Below are positions 14,423 through 21,574 of a stretch of 64,000 nt of DNA, in pieces. Within the stretch, counting starts at the first letter, position 1; each line of letters opens with the position of its first letter. The notes under the pieces were generated by a model that worked only from the letters and a program-made list of their open reading frames with translations, did no database searches and was not told the origin of the DNA. The translations under genes and the position numbers were made by a program. The stretch is from Eikenella sp963515595 (GTDB lineage Bacteria > Pseudomonadota > Gammaproteobacteria > Burkholderiales > Neisseriaceae), in contig CAUPYH010000001.1 of NCBI GenBank assembly GCA_963515595.1, positions 21,331-85,330 on the forward strand, written 5' to 3'.

Positions 14423-14451
14423 ATAATACGCGTTAATTACGCGTAATTCAA
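14423..14451 (-). promoter_or_regulatory. Cassette promoter with embedded operator (copy 2)
   Basis: Minus strand: TTGAAT (14451-14446), exactly 17-nt spacer, TATTAT (14428-14423). The spacer holds TACGCGT-N5-ACGCGTA (14427-14445), the same operator as at 12055-12073. The downstream leader (14389-14420) is also similar between the two copies, showing duplication of a whole promoter region. Confidence 0.75.
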
Positions 14452-14479
14452 TTGGCTAATATGTAAATATAAGTAAACG

Positions 14480-16147
14480 TTACCACGCTCCGCTGCCGAA
14501 AGTCAGCACCCCGTCGCTGCCGCTGTGGCGCGGCACGGCGGTGTAGTCAATCGCGCCGCTGCCGCTGGTGGCCGCCATCCACAGCATATGCAGCCCGTCT
14601 GGGCCGTCGTCGTGGGTGGCATCGGGGAACTCCCGCAACTGTTCAATCAATACACGTTGCTCCGGCAACAGTTTGATAAATCCGTTAGCAAAATGCGGTT
14701 GGATACTTTCAATCCTCATCACTTTTTCTGCGCTTGGTTTGACTCCACGTGCCGGAACATGCGCCCCCTGTTTTGCCGCCTCTTTAATCAGCTCGTCTTT
14801 GAAAAACTCTTGAAACTGTACGGTCTCGATGACCCACAGCAGGCAGCCGTATTGCTTTTGCAGTCTGATGACGTCCTGAATAATCAGGCTCGGCACACGT
14901 TTCTTGATGGATGCCTCCACAACAAACAGCGTGCCGGTGGCGCGTTGGTAGCCGCCGACAAGAATGGCGGACGGATCAGTGCCTTTGCCCTGTTTGCCCA
15001 GTGAAGGATCAACCGCACCAAAATACACGACATCATGCGGCAGAGTGCGGTAATAACAGTTGTCCAAATAATCAGCAAAAATCGCATTTTCGGGATTGCC
15101 CGGCTGGTTTTGGTACTCACAGTTGAAGACATGGATACCGTCGCGGGCGCGGATTTTCATCAGGGCGAGAAGCGGTCGTTTGCTCCAACTCACTTCGCTG
15201 CCTTCCAACATTGCCGCTTCGTTTGCTTCGTAAAACGCCTGAGCCGCCTTTTCGTTGGCGCGGTTTTCTTTCGGCGTGTTACGGTAGATGTTTTCCCATT
15301 CCGCCCACAAATCCATATTGACAGGCCACTTCATGATGGCGGAAAAGCGCACACTGCGCCAAAACGGGTTTTTCAACACACGCGCCAATACGCTGTCCAA
15401 ACATAAAATCGTACCGACATATAAAATATCGCACTTCGCGCCCGCGCCGCCCAAAGGATTGATAACGCTGCCTATCCACTTAGTCAGTTTGTCGCGCAGG
15501 CGGATGTTTTCGGTGTGTTTTTCATTTTCCAAGTCGTCGAGATAGACCGCATCGGGGCGCACCTCGCCTTTTTTCGCGCCGCGGATGCCCTGTCCTGCGC
15601 CATAGGCTTTGAATTGGTTGTTTTGGCGGGTTCGGATTTCACCGATACGCCATACCTGCCCCTGCCCGCAGACTTCGGGAAAGTCCAACTGCAACGCGGG
15701 ATTGTCGGTCAGTTCGGTTTTGATGGCTTCGACGATGGCGTCGGCTTGGTCTTCGGTGTCGGACACGATGACGGTATTGTGTTTGGCATTGCGCACTTCG
15801 CGCCAAAGGGAAAACGCCTGTACGGTCAACGATGTTTTCGCTTCGCCGCGCGATGCCGCGCAACCCTGCAAGACCGACTCCGGTTCTTTTTCGATTTCGG
15901 GCAGTTCTGTGTATGCCCATGTATGGAAAACAGATTCGCTGTCGTCGGGGAAATAATGCGGCAGATAAGTCTTGCAGAAAAAACGGAATGCTTCGGGCGT
16001 ACACTGCATCACTTTGGCGCGACGCTCGGCAATATCCGCAGGTGCGGCAGACAATCCGATATCTGCCGCACTGATGCGTCGGTTGATGTCTGCCCGTATG
16101 GCGGACATTCTGGCGCGCAGTTCAGATTGGCTTAATTTTCCCTGCAT
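14480..16147 (-). CDS. Phage terminase large subunit (Mu gp28-like)
   Basis: A 555-aa protein with an ATPase domain (Walker A-like A-A-S-R-G-E-A-K-T-S around residue 98, Walker B D-A-V-Y-L-D-D-L-E near 205) and an RNase H-like nuclease domain (F-G-A-V-D-P-S-L-G near 395, D-x-x-D near the C-terminus). It packages DNA into heads with the DUF1804 small subunit located just upstream. Length fits Mu gp28 (about 551 aa). The gene looks intact. It is followed not by the portal gene but by the accessory cassette. Confidence 0.88.
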   Translation of the reverse strand: MQGKLSQSELRARMSAIRADINRRISAADIGLSAAPADIAERRAKVMQCTPEAFRFFCKTYLPHYFPDDSESVFHTWAYTELPEIEKEPESVLQGCAASRGEAKTSLTVQAFSLWREVRNAKHNTVIVSDTEDQADAIVEAIKTELTDNPALQLDFPEVCGQGQVWRIGEIRTRQNNQFKAYGAGQGIRGAKKGEVRPDAVYLDDLENEKHTENIRLRDKLTKWIGSVINPLGGAGAKCDILYVGTILCLDSVLARVLKNPFWRSVRFSAIMKWPVNMDLWAEWENIYRNTPKENRANEKAAQAFYEANEAAMLEGSEVSWSKRPLLALMKIRARDGIHVFNCEYQNQPGNPENAIFADYLDNCYYRTLPHDVVYFGAVDPSLGKQGKGTDPSAILVGGYQRATGTLFVVEASIKKRVPSLIIQDVIRLQKQYGCLLWVIETVQFQEFFKDELIKEAAKQGAHVPARGVKPSAEKVMRIESIQPHFANGFIKLLPEQRVLIEQLREFPDATHDDGPDGLHMLWMAATSGSGAIDYTAVPRHSGSDGVLTFGSGAW

Positions 16148-16149
16148 GA

Positions 16150-16653
16150 TTAAAACTCTTTCTCAATGACAGTTTGAAAGCCTTGTAGTACCTCATCAAA
16201 CGCAGCCAACATATCGGGATGCCGGTCTGCAATATAGGCAAACAGTTTTTCGATGACTTTAATGGCAACCGCAGATTCCTGTATTTCGGGCAATACCCGC
16301 TTGTTTGCGGCCACGGTCTTGGTAAACGCGTCGGACAGGCTCGCCAGCAGCTTTGCCCGCTCCGATGGGGGCAATTCCTCGACCGACGTATCCTGCAACA
16401 TCGTCATCGTCGATTGGTACTGCACCAAAAAACCCGCCAGCAGCGAGCGGGACAAGTCTTCGATACCGCCGCCGGCCAAAGTATAGGCGGCGCGCACTTT
16501 GTCCCAATCGTCGCCTTGCTCCTTGGCGGCACGCTTCCAGTTACGGGCGGTAGCCGTCGGGATTTCGCACATCATTGCAGCGATTTCGAGCGTATGCCTG
16601 TCGCTGACGTACAGCCTGCGCAGCTTGTCGCGGGTTTCTTTCGGGTGGGCCAT
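16150..16653 (-). CDS. DUF1804 protein, probable terminase small subunit (Mu gp27-like)
   Basis: A 167-aa protein starting M-A-H-P-K-E-T-R-D-K-L-R-R-L-Y, followed by an HTH (T-L-E-I-A-A-M-M-C-E-I-P-T-A-T-A-R-N-W-K), the DUF1804 signature. The rest is helical, with a V-I-E-K-L-F-A-Y-I C-terminal helix. The family precedes the large terminase in Mu-like phages and is taken as the small, DNA-recognising subunit. It sits 2 nt before the large subunit gene. Confidence 0.8.
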   Translation of the reverse strand: MAHPKETRDKLRRLYVSDRHTLEIAAMMCEIPTATARNWKRAAKEQGDDWDKVRAAYTLAGGGIEDLSRSLLAGFLVQYQSTMTMLQDTSVEELPPSERAKLLASLSDAFTKTVAANKRVLPEIQESAVAIKVIEKLFAYIADRHPDMLAAFDEVLQGFQTVIEKEF

Positions 16654-16665
16654 TTCTCAAATCCT

Positions 16666-16899
16666 TCAAAAACCGAATTTAGCGCGGATAAAGGCAATGC
16701 CGGTGGCCACCACGCCGCCGCTCACCGCGCCGGATACCGCACCGGCCAAACCGCCGTTGGTACGGGCAATACGCTGGCAATCGGCTTGTATATCCGCTAG
16801 CCGTTTATCCATTTCATCCTGCTTGGCAATGGTTACATCTTGCTTGGCGATGATTTCGCGCAGCATTTCCACAACCGGGTCTTGGTAAAGGTTACTCAT
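16666..16899 (-). CDS. Small membrane-associated phage protein (gp26-like position)
   Basis: A 77-aa protein with an amphipathic helical first half (L-R-E-I-I-A-K-Q-D-V-T-I-A-K-Q-D-E-M) and a Gly/Ala-rich hydrophobic segment (G-G-L-A-G-A-V-S-G-A-V-S-G-G-V-V-A-T-G) near the C-terminus. It overlaps the preceding gene by 4 nt (ATGA). It occupies the slot between the lysis genes and the terminase in Mu-like phages. Function unknown. Confidence 0.55.
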   Translation of the reverse strand: MSNLYQDPVVEMLREIIAKQDVTIAKQDEMDKRLADIQADCQRIARTNGGLAGAVSGAVSGGVVATGIAFIRAKFGF

Positions 16900-17177
16900 T
16901 TTTTGTCGGCCTTTTCGTTTAACTTGTCGCTAACCTCTTTGAGGTCGCTCTTGATTTCCCGTAACAACTCCAGCACTTCGCCCTTGTATTCTCGGGCTTC
17001 GGCTTTGCTTTGGTAGGATTTTTCGACTTCGTGCAGGCGTTCGCGCAGGGCGTGATTCTCGGCTTGCACGGAATCAAACTTGCCGTCTACCTTGCCGATG
17101 TAGCGCCACAGCACCGTCATCACAATGCCGATGGCACCCTGAAACACATAATCGATGGTTAAAAATTCAGCGGCCAT
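16896..17177 (-). CDS. Membrane/coiled-coil protein (DUF2730-like)
   Basis: About 93 aa: one N-terminal membrane segment (I-D-Y-V-F-Q-G-A-I-G-I-V-M-T-V-L-W), then a long coiled coil rich in Glu and Lys. This layout is that of the DUF2730 family (Mu gp25-like). The start is one of two adjacent ATGs (17180 or 17177), with GGAG just upstream, and the gene overlaps the end of the preceding one by about 10 nt. It may belong to the lysis block, but no specific role is known. Confidence 0.55.
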   Translation of the reverse strand: MAAEFLTIDYVFQGAIGIVMTVLWRYIGKVDGKFDSVQAENHALRERLHEVEKSYQSKAEAREYKGEVLELLREIKSDLKEVSDKLNEKADKK

Positions 17178-17526
17178 CATCGTCTCCGTCCAATACCACG
17201 CAGCAATCGATGCCCTCATCAGTACGGCTGCTCACATGCAGGCACGGGCGCTTGTCCTGCACATCAAACTCCACCTCGCCGCATTCGGCCAAGGCAGCCT
17301 TGACCGCCTGATACTGCTCTTTAAGCGGGAGGCGGCATGGCAATACGGTAAACACCACGCCGAAATTCGGGGTCATACCCATGCGGTAATCCCAATTACC
17401 TGCCGACAATTTGCGCTCCACCGCCAATACAAACACTTCCTGCTCGCGGGCGCGAGCCAGTTTGAGCTCCATGCCGGCGTGGCACACCGCCAAGCGGTGT
17501 TGCACCAGTTCGCGGTATCTACTCAC
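17167..17526 (-). CDS. Hypothetical 119-aa phage protein
   Basis: Soluble protein with no membrane segment. The N-terminus is helical (Y-R-E-L-V-Q-H-R-L-A-V-C), and the C-terminal half is strand-rich, ending in an acidic Asp-rich tail (D-G-D-D-D). It overlaps the o-spanin gene by 4 nt (ATGA). I do not recognise the family. Position within the lysis-to-packaging run suggests late expression. Confidence 0.55.
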   Translation of the reverse strand: MSRYRELVQHRLAVCHAGMELKLARAREQEVFVLAVERKLSAGNWDYRMGMTPNFGVVFTVLPCRLPLKEQYQAVKAALAECGEVEFDVQDKRPCLHVSSRTDEGIDCCVVLDGDDDGR

Positions 17527-17822
17527 GGCTTACCTCCCTGTCCGTTGCGGTACCACTGCTGCCAGCCGGAGGCCTGCGCATCGCGCTTGCCGCACCATGC
17601 GCCGTACTCGGCGGCATGGTTGAGCAGGGCTTCCGGGCTGCCTGAAGCAGGCGGCGCTGGGCGTTCGTAATCCGCCAACAGTTCCGCCGGAGCGGGCGGC
17701 AAGGTCGGCCGCTCCACCACTTTAATCGGCGCTGTAACCGAAGGCTTGGCGGTAGAGCCGCAAGCTGTCAGCGCCAAGGCCGCTATGGCAGCCGCCAGCA
17801 CTGTTGTCGCGTGCAATCGCAT
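17523..17822 (-). CDS. Rz1-like outer-membrane spanin lipoprotein
   Basis: A 99-aa protein with a lipoprotein signal: M-R-L-H-A-T-T-V-L-A-A-A-I, then L-T-A-C (lipobox, Cys21), followed by a Pro-rich segment (P-T-L-P-P-A-P-A-E-L-L). It overlaps the Rz-like gene by 101 nt in a different frame, the embedded architecture of two-component spanins. Together they would fuse inner and outer membranes at lysis. Family-level sequence similarity among Rz1 proteins is low, so the call rests on architecture and lipobox. Confidence 0.7.
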   Translation of the reverse strand: MRLHATTVLAAAIAALALTACGSTAKPSVTAPIKVVERPTLPPAPAELLADYERPAPPASGSPEALLNHAAEYGAWCGKRDAQASGWQQWYRNGQGGKP

Positions 17823-18156
17823 GGGGTATCTCCTGTTTGATATGGGTGGTTTGACTGTCTAGGCGGCGGTTGGCTTCGGCCAGTTTCACGGATTGGCTCT
17901 GGGCAAAATCAACCCATTTCTGCCGTTCCGCCGCCACTTCGGCCAGTTTGGCGCTGTAGGCGCGTTCCGCCTCCAGCTGTGCCTGTTGGTGTGCGGCGGC
18001 CACTGCGGCCATCTCGGTTTTGGCTTTGCCGTCGCGGTTCAGGTAGCCTGCGCGGTAGCAGGTGGCCGCCACAGCCAGAGCCAGCAGCAGTGGCAGCAGC
18101 TTTTTCCACAGGCTGCCTGCGGGCAGCAGCTTACTCAGTAGGGGCATCCACATCAT
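17722..18156 (-). CDS. Rz-like inner-membrane spanin
   Basis: About 144 aa from ATG 18156 (GGAG upstream). One N-terminal membrane anchor (L-L-P-L-L-L-A-L-A-V-A-A-T) is followed by a long periplasmic coiled coil (A-Q-L-E-A-E-R-A-Y-S-A-K-L-A-E-V-A-A-E-R-Q). The 3' 101 nt overlap the Rz1-like gene in another frame. An Eikenella DUS encodes Ala-Gly-Tyr-Leu-Asn just after the membrane anchor. The 5' end overlaps the preceding membrane-protein gene by 26 nt. Confidence 0.7.
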   Translation of the reverse strand: MMWMPLLSKLLPAGSLWKKLLPLLLALAVAATCYRAGYLNRDGKAKTEMAAVAAAHQQAQLEAERAYSAKLAEVAAERQKWVDFAQSQSVKLAEANRRLDSQTTHIKQEIPHAIARDNSAGGCHSGLGADSLRLYRQAFGYSAD

Positions 18157-18403
18157 TTTCACGCTCCGTTTCCTGTTTGATGGCCGCCAGCTGCGGGATA
18201 ACCGATAAGCCGCGCCGTACCAAGGCAAAACCGCCCACAATGCCGCCGTAAGCCCACCACATCCACTCCACAGGCTCAGGAGCCATCACAAACTTATAGG
18301 TCATGACCGCGTAGGCGATATTGGTCCAGATTTTGGTGTGGCTGGCCTGCCCCGTGGCCGGGTTGGTAAAGTTACCGGCCAGCCAAGTGCCAAACTTATT
18401 CAT
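18131..18403 (-). CDS. Membrane protein of the lysis block (holin candidate)
   Basis: A 90-aa protein with two hydrophobic stretches (I-W-T-N-I-A-Y-A-V-M-T-Y-K-F-V and W-M-W-W-A-Y-G-G-I-V-G-G-F-A-L-V) and a charged C-terminal tail. The G-N-F-T-N-P-A-T-G-Q N-terminus recalls DUF2644-type membrane proteins seen next to lysis genes in Haemophilus and Neisseria prophages. Located between amidase and spanins, a holin or holin-partner role is plausible but unproven. Confidence 0.5.
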   Translation of the reverse strand: MNKFGTWLAGNFTNPATGQASHTKIWTNIAYAVMTYKFVMAPEPVEWMWWAYGGIVGGFALVRRGLSVIPQLAAIKQETERENDVDAPTE

Positions 18404-18585
18404 CGTTTCGCCTTTCTGCGCCGTTTGGCAGCCCGTTTGGCCGCGGCCACGCCGCTGCGCTTCCAGTTCGGCAGCGGCAGCATGATTTCCACATCACGCC
18501 GTTGCGGCCATTCCCTTTCTTGTGCCGGGTGGCCACCCGGTAGGGCAAACATGGCCAGCGCCATCAGTTTTTTACGCCAGCTCAT
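18400..18585 (-). CDS. Small basic protein coupled to the amidase
   Basis: A 61-aa protein with a short hydrophobic N-terminal stretch (L-M-A-L-A-M-F-A-L-P-G-G) and a strongly basic C-terminus (A-A-K-R-A-A-K-R-R-R-K-A-K-R). Its ATG overlaps the amidase stop (ATGA at 18585-18582), and its own stop overlaps the next gene by 4 nt. Tight coupling on both sides supports it as real. It could be a lysis accessory (antiholin-like) protein, but no homology is evident. Confidence 0.5.
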   Translation of the reverse strand: MSWRKKLMALAMFALPGGHPAQEREWPQRRDVEIMLPLPNWKRSGVAAAKRAAKRRRKAKR

Positions 18586-19112
18586 ACCGCCACCTCCGCC
18601 GCAATCGCTTCGGCCACCGCGCGGCAGATGCGCCATTTAGTCTGCTTCCATAGCGCCAAATCCGCATCATTGCTGATAAAAAACGGCTCCAAGATAATGC
18701 CGCCCGCCTGCGCATAGGCCAAACGGCTGTGCTGCCCGGCGTTGTCGGGCTTGTAGCCGTCTTCGCCGCGTAGCTTCCAGCCGGTCGCATCGGCCACCGC
18801 CGCGCATATACGCTGGCAGGCTGCCTTGTTTTTCGGGATGGATAAGGCTTCGATACCGGTGGCAGCTTTACTGGCCGCCGCATTAGTATGGAACTCAACA
18901 GCCAAGCGGCTGCCTTTAATCAGTTTCACGGCCTCGCGCAACGGCATATTGCCCTTGCCTGTGCCGTCGGTTTTAACCTCCAAGCCGTAATCGGTGCGCA
19001 GGATGGAGGCCACGATGTTGCGCATATCCTGCGCAATATCCGCCTCGCGGTCGCTGCCGTTCACGGCGCCCGGGTCGGTGTTGGAATGTCCGGCTGTAAT
19101 GGTAATAAACAT
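18582..19112 (-). CDS. Endolysin, N-acetylmuramoyl-L-alanine amidase (Amidase_3 type)
   Basis: A 176-aa protein. It opens with I-T-A-G-H-S-N-T-D-P-G-A-V-N-G, the zinc-binding His plus G-x-x-D-P-G of amidase_3 enzymes, followed by E-A-D-I-A-Q-D-M. The second His lies in A-V-E-F-H-T-N-A, and the catalytic Glu in I-L-E-P-F-F-I-S. It cleaves the amide bond between MurNAc and the stem peptide to release progeny. The ATG at 19112 lies just after the terminator-like hairpin 19121-19140, whose GGGG arm is the only purine-rich candidate for a ribosome-binding site. Confidence 0.85.
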   Translation of the reverse strand: MFITITAGHSNTDPGAVNGSDREADIAQDMRNIVASILRTDYGLEVKTDGTGKGNMPLREAVKLIKGSRLAVEFHTNAAASKAATGIEALSIPKNKAACQRICAAVADATGWKLRGEDGYKPDNAGQHSRLAYAQAGGIILEPFFISNDADLALWKQTKWRICRAVAEAIAAEVAV

Positions 19113-19115
19113 GAT

Positions 19116-19140
19116 AAAAACCCCAGTGGTTACACTGGGG
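19116..19140 (-). terminator. Terminator/attenuator between mor and the lysis genes
   Basis: Minus strand: CCCCAGTG-TAAC-CACTGGGG followed by TTTTT, ending 3 nt before the amidase ATG. It would end the middle (Mor) transcript or attenuate lysis-gene expression. In Mu, lysis and late genes need a separate activated promoter, which fits a stop here. Confidence 0.7.
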
Positions 19141-19190
19141 TTATTGTCCATCGGCAGGCTACCTGAAAATGCTTGAGGCGGCTCACACGG

Positions 19191-19661
19191 TTAAAGCAGC
19201 GAGATTTGCCGGCTCTCCGGCGGCGGGGCATTGTCGGTCTTTTTGAGGATGTCCCACACCGTGCGGTCGGTGAGGTGGTGGCATTGTGCTAAATTCTGCA
19301 CCGCCCAAAACGCGGTCATATGGTCGCGGCTCACCAGCTCGTCAAACTGGCGGCGGATTTTACGGTGCAGCAGCTCTCGCACCGCCCGTTCGCATTTCGG
19401 CAGCCACAGCCGCTGCCTTTGCCCGAAGGCGCGGCACAACTTGTCTGCCGCCTGCTCGCCCACTACTTCCGCCAAAGCGGCGTGGGTAGCCTGCCCGGCA
19501 CGCTTCACGTTACACGACACCGGGAAGGTGGTGCCGCCGTAGGCGCGCAGCAGAGCAAGCGTCGGCTCGGCGCCAATCAGCCCCACCATTTCCATCACGC
19601 TGTCCGGCAGCAGGTGGCGCACCGCTTCAAAATCCGTTTCGTCATAGAGTTCAAACGACAT
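19191..19661 (-). CDS. mor: Mor/C-family middle-late transcription activator
   Basis: A 156-aa protein whose N-terminal L-P-D-S-V-M-E-M-V-G-L-I-G helix and G-G-T-T-F-P-V motif match the Mor dimerisation domain and its beta-strand linker. The C-terminal half is a helix-turn-helix (Q-F-D-E-L-V-S-R-D-H, then H-L-T-D-R-T-V-W-D-I-L-K-K). Mor/C proteins switch Mu from early to late transcription. Only one member is present in this window, so it may serve both functions. It is coupled to the GemA gene by TAATG. Confidence 0.82.
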   Translation of the reverse strand: MSFELYDETDFEAVRHLLPDSVMEMVGLIGAEPTLALLRAYGGTTFPVSCNVKRAGQATHAALAEVVGEQAADKLCRAFGQRQRLWLPKCERAVRELLHRKIRRQFDELVSRDHMTAFWAVQNLAQCHHLTDRTVWDILKKTDNAPPPESRQISLL

Positions 19662-20068
19662 TATTTTTCCCCTTTCCGGCGGTTGGCATAAATCTGCAAG
19701 GCCGCCACCAGTTTGTGCAGTTTGTCATCCGGCAGCCAATGCACTTGGTCCACGCCAAACATCCGTTTGGCCATCCCGTGCGCATAAGCCCAAGTCAGGC
19801 CGTTATCCAACAGCAGCGCTTCCACCTTGCCGATCATCTTAGAGGCCGAGCGGCGCGGGCTGGGGCGGCGCCCCATCGGGCGGCTGGCGGCAAAACCCTG
19901 CCGCTGCATGGCCGCCAGCACCGCTTCCAACTCGCGCAAGGTCATCTTGGCGCAGGAGCTTTTGCCCGTTTCGCGGCGCAGCAGGGCGCGGTAGGTGTCG
20001 TCGTCCAAGCCCAGCTGCGCTTTGCCAATGTGGATTTTGGCTTTCAGTTTATTCAGATTGGCCTGCAT
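19661..20068 (-). CDS. Mu gp16/GemA-like regulatory protein
   Basis: A 135-aa protein matching the GemA/gp16 family: K-A-K-I-H-I-G-K-A-Q-L-G-L-D-D-D-T-Y-R-A-L-L near the N-terminus and a C-terminal S-K-M-I-G-K-V-E-A-L-L-L-D-N-G-L-T-W-A-Y-A-H-G-M-like helix pair ending in K-L-V-A-A-L-Q-I. In Mu, GemA affects host gene expression and replication. It is preceded by a DUS (20070-20081) and coupled to mor. Confidence 0.8.
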   Translation of the reverse strand: MQANLNKLKAKIHIGKAQLGLDDDTYRALLRRETGKSSCAKMTLRELEAVLAAMQRQGFAASRPMGRRPSPRRSASKMIGKVEALLLDNGLTWAYAHGMAKRMFGVDQVHWLPDDKLHKLVAALQIYANRRKGEK

Positions 20069-20132
20069 TTTTCAGGTAGCCTCTTGTAATGATCCACTCA
20101 TGCCGCCGCTATGCAGCGGCATGGATTGAGCA

Positions 20133-20408
20133 TCACTGATTCACCAGCTCTTTGAGTTGCGCGCTCGGCTTAAACCGTACCTTGCGTTTGGCCGCCACCT
20201 GTACCGGCTCGCCGGTTTTCGGATTGCGGCCGGTACGGGCGGCGGTTTCCACCACCTCAAACACGCCGAAGCCGTTGAGTGGCACCCTCCGTCCGTTGGC
20301 CAAAGCCTCGCGGATGGTATGCTGCACCGCCAGCAGCGCAATTTCGGCTTCGGCGCGGCTCATCTTGCCGTGTTCGGCGATAGCCTTAATTAAATCCGGT
20401 TTATTCAT
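20133..20408 (-). CDS. HU-family nucleoid protein
   Basis: A 91-aa HU/IHF-fold protein: M-N-K-P-D-L-I-K-A-I-A-E, then G-F-G-V-F-E-V, R-T-G-R-N-P-K-T-G-E and a C-terminal K-P-S-A-Q-L-K-E-L-V-N. The DNA-binding beta-arm (R-N-P-K-T-G) is complete. HU assists assembly of the Mu transpososome, so a phage-borne copy could support transposition or shield phage DNA. The length equals that of bacterial HU, so it may have been captured from a host. The gene is flanked by Eikenella DUS copies. Confidence 0.88.
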   Translation of the reverse strand: MNKPDLIKAIAEHGKMSRAEAEIALLAVQHTIREALANGRRVPLNGFGVFEVVETAARTGRNPKTGEPVQVAAKRKVRFKPSAQLKELVNQ

Positions 20409-20484
20409 GATTTAAACTCCTATTTAACTGTTTTAAACTGCGGCAAACCGTGCCGCGCGGATTTCGATTTTTCAGGTAGCCTAT

Positions 20485-20685
20485 TTACTGCTTAAGCTCT
20501 GGAACATCCTGCACTTCCTCACCACGTAGGCGAGCGTTGGCATTGATGGTCATCATCGCTATGGCGGCATAATTCTGTGCCGGGGTATTCTTTTGAGATA
20601 TGCCTCGTACCATAGGCACGTCACTGGTACATCCGATGTCCAGCATATTTTCCACGTCTTCGATGGTAATAATTACTTTTGCCAT
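20485..20685 (-). CDS. Hypothetical 66-aa early phage protein
   Basis: Starts M-A-K-V-I-I-T-I-E-D-V at 20685, right after the rdgC stop, with AGGAG upstream. It is an acidic protein, with I-E-D-V-E-N-M-L-D and P-A-Q-N-Y-A-A-I-A-M-M-T-I-N-A segments. The I-T-I-E-D opening resembles small phage proteins of unknown role. No membrane segment or metal motif. Confidence 0.55.
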   Translation of the reverse strand: MAKVIITIEDVENMLDIGCTSDVPMVRGISQKNTPAQNYAAIAMMTINANARLRGEEVQDVPELKQ

Positions 20686-20689
20686 GTCT

Positions 20690-21574
20690 TTACTCCTGCC
20701 AACCGCCCAACAATTCGGCCAACTCATCCAGTATCATAGCCAGCGCATTTCCAGCGATGATTTGCGAGGCGGCGGCCAAATCAAAACCGCTGTCGCCGTG
20801 GCTCTGGGCATCCTCCTGCAGGTGGTCTAAGTAGCGGATGCGTTTCAGGGTCAAATCCTGCGTCAGCACCAACACCACGCTCTCGCGCCACACCAAACCA
20901 AGCTCGACTACGCGCTTGCCGCATTTCACATGCTGCACCACTTCTCCGGCGGTTACGTCTTCGCGCTTGATGCGTATTTCCGCGCCCATATCGCCCGCGC
21001 CCACCAAGGCCACGTAGTCGTCCAGCTCAAACTGCCCGTCGGCCTCGCCGCGCAGCAGCCATTGGGTCATCAGTTCGGATGCGGAGCGGCGGGTAAAGGT
21101 GGGCAGTGCCCGCAGCCCGCCCAAGGCTTCGCGTAGATGGCTCAACAGGTTTTCGGCTTTGTTGCCGGTTTGGTTAATCAGCAAGTAGCCGCCAACCAAG
21201 ACTGCATCGGTGCGGCTGGCGCGGGTAAAGGCGCGAGGCAGTAGCTCGTCAACAATCTGCTCTTTCAGCTCCTGCCTTTCCTTGCGGCCGACTTTACGGG
21301 CTTCCTCTGCTTCGATTTTGGCGATTTTTCCGTCCAAGACGGTTTTGATGACCGCACCCGGCAGCACCCGTTCTTCACGTTTCAGAGAGATGCTGAGCGT
21401 TTTATCTGCGGTAAATACCAGCTCGTCGCCAAACGGCTGCGGCACGGCAAAACCGTCGGCAAACCAATCCAGCCCGCAGGGCGGTGCAAAGCGGTGTTCG
21501 TCCAATGCGGTGGCTAAAACGGCCGCATCCGGGGTTTCAGGTAGCCTGTAGGCTTGGCATTGCTTAAACCACAT
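20690..21574 (-). CDS. rdgC: Recombination-associated protein RdgC
   Basis: A 294-aa protein with RdgC hallmarks: M-W-F-K-Q-C-Q-A-Y-R at the N-terminus, then F-V-P-P-type segment here R-F-A-P-P-C-G-L-D-W-F-A-D-G, E-E-R-V-L-P-G-A-V-I, the A-R-K-V-G-R-K-E-R-Q-E-L-K-E-Q-I helix, and L-P-R-A-F-T-R-A-S-R. RdgC forms a ring that binds dsDNA and limits RecA, and in Neisseria it is needed for normal pilin variation. I use ATG 21574, preceded by GAGGAG. Lying among phage early genes next to Gam and HU, it is probably phage cargo controlling recombination. The protein is complete. Confidence 0.85.
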   Translation of the reverse strand: MWFKQCQAYRLPETPDAAVLATALDEHRFAPPCGLDWFADGFAVPQPFGDELVFTADKTLSISLKREERVLPGAVIKTVLDGKIAKIEAEEARKVGRKERQELKEQIVDELLPRAFTRASRTDAVLVGGYLLINQTGNKAENLLSHLREALGGLRALPTFTRRSASELMTQWLLRGEADGQFELDDYVALVGAGDMGAEIRIKREDVTAGEVVQHVKCGKRVVELGLVWRESVVLVLTQDLTLKRIRYLDHLQEDAQSHGDSGFDLAAASQIIAGNALAMILDELAELLGGWQE

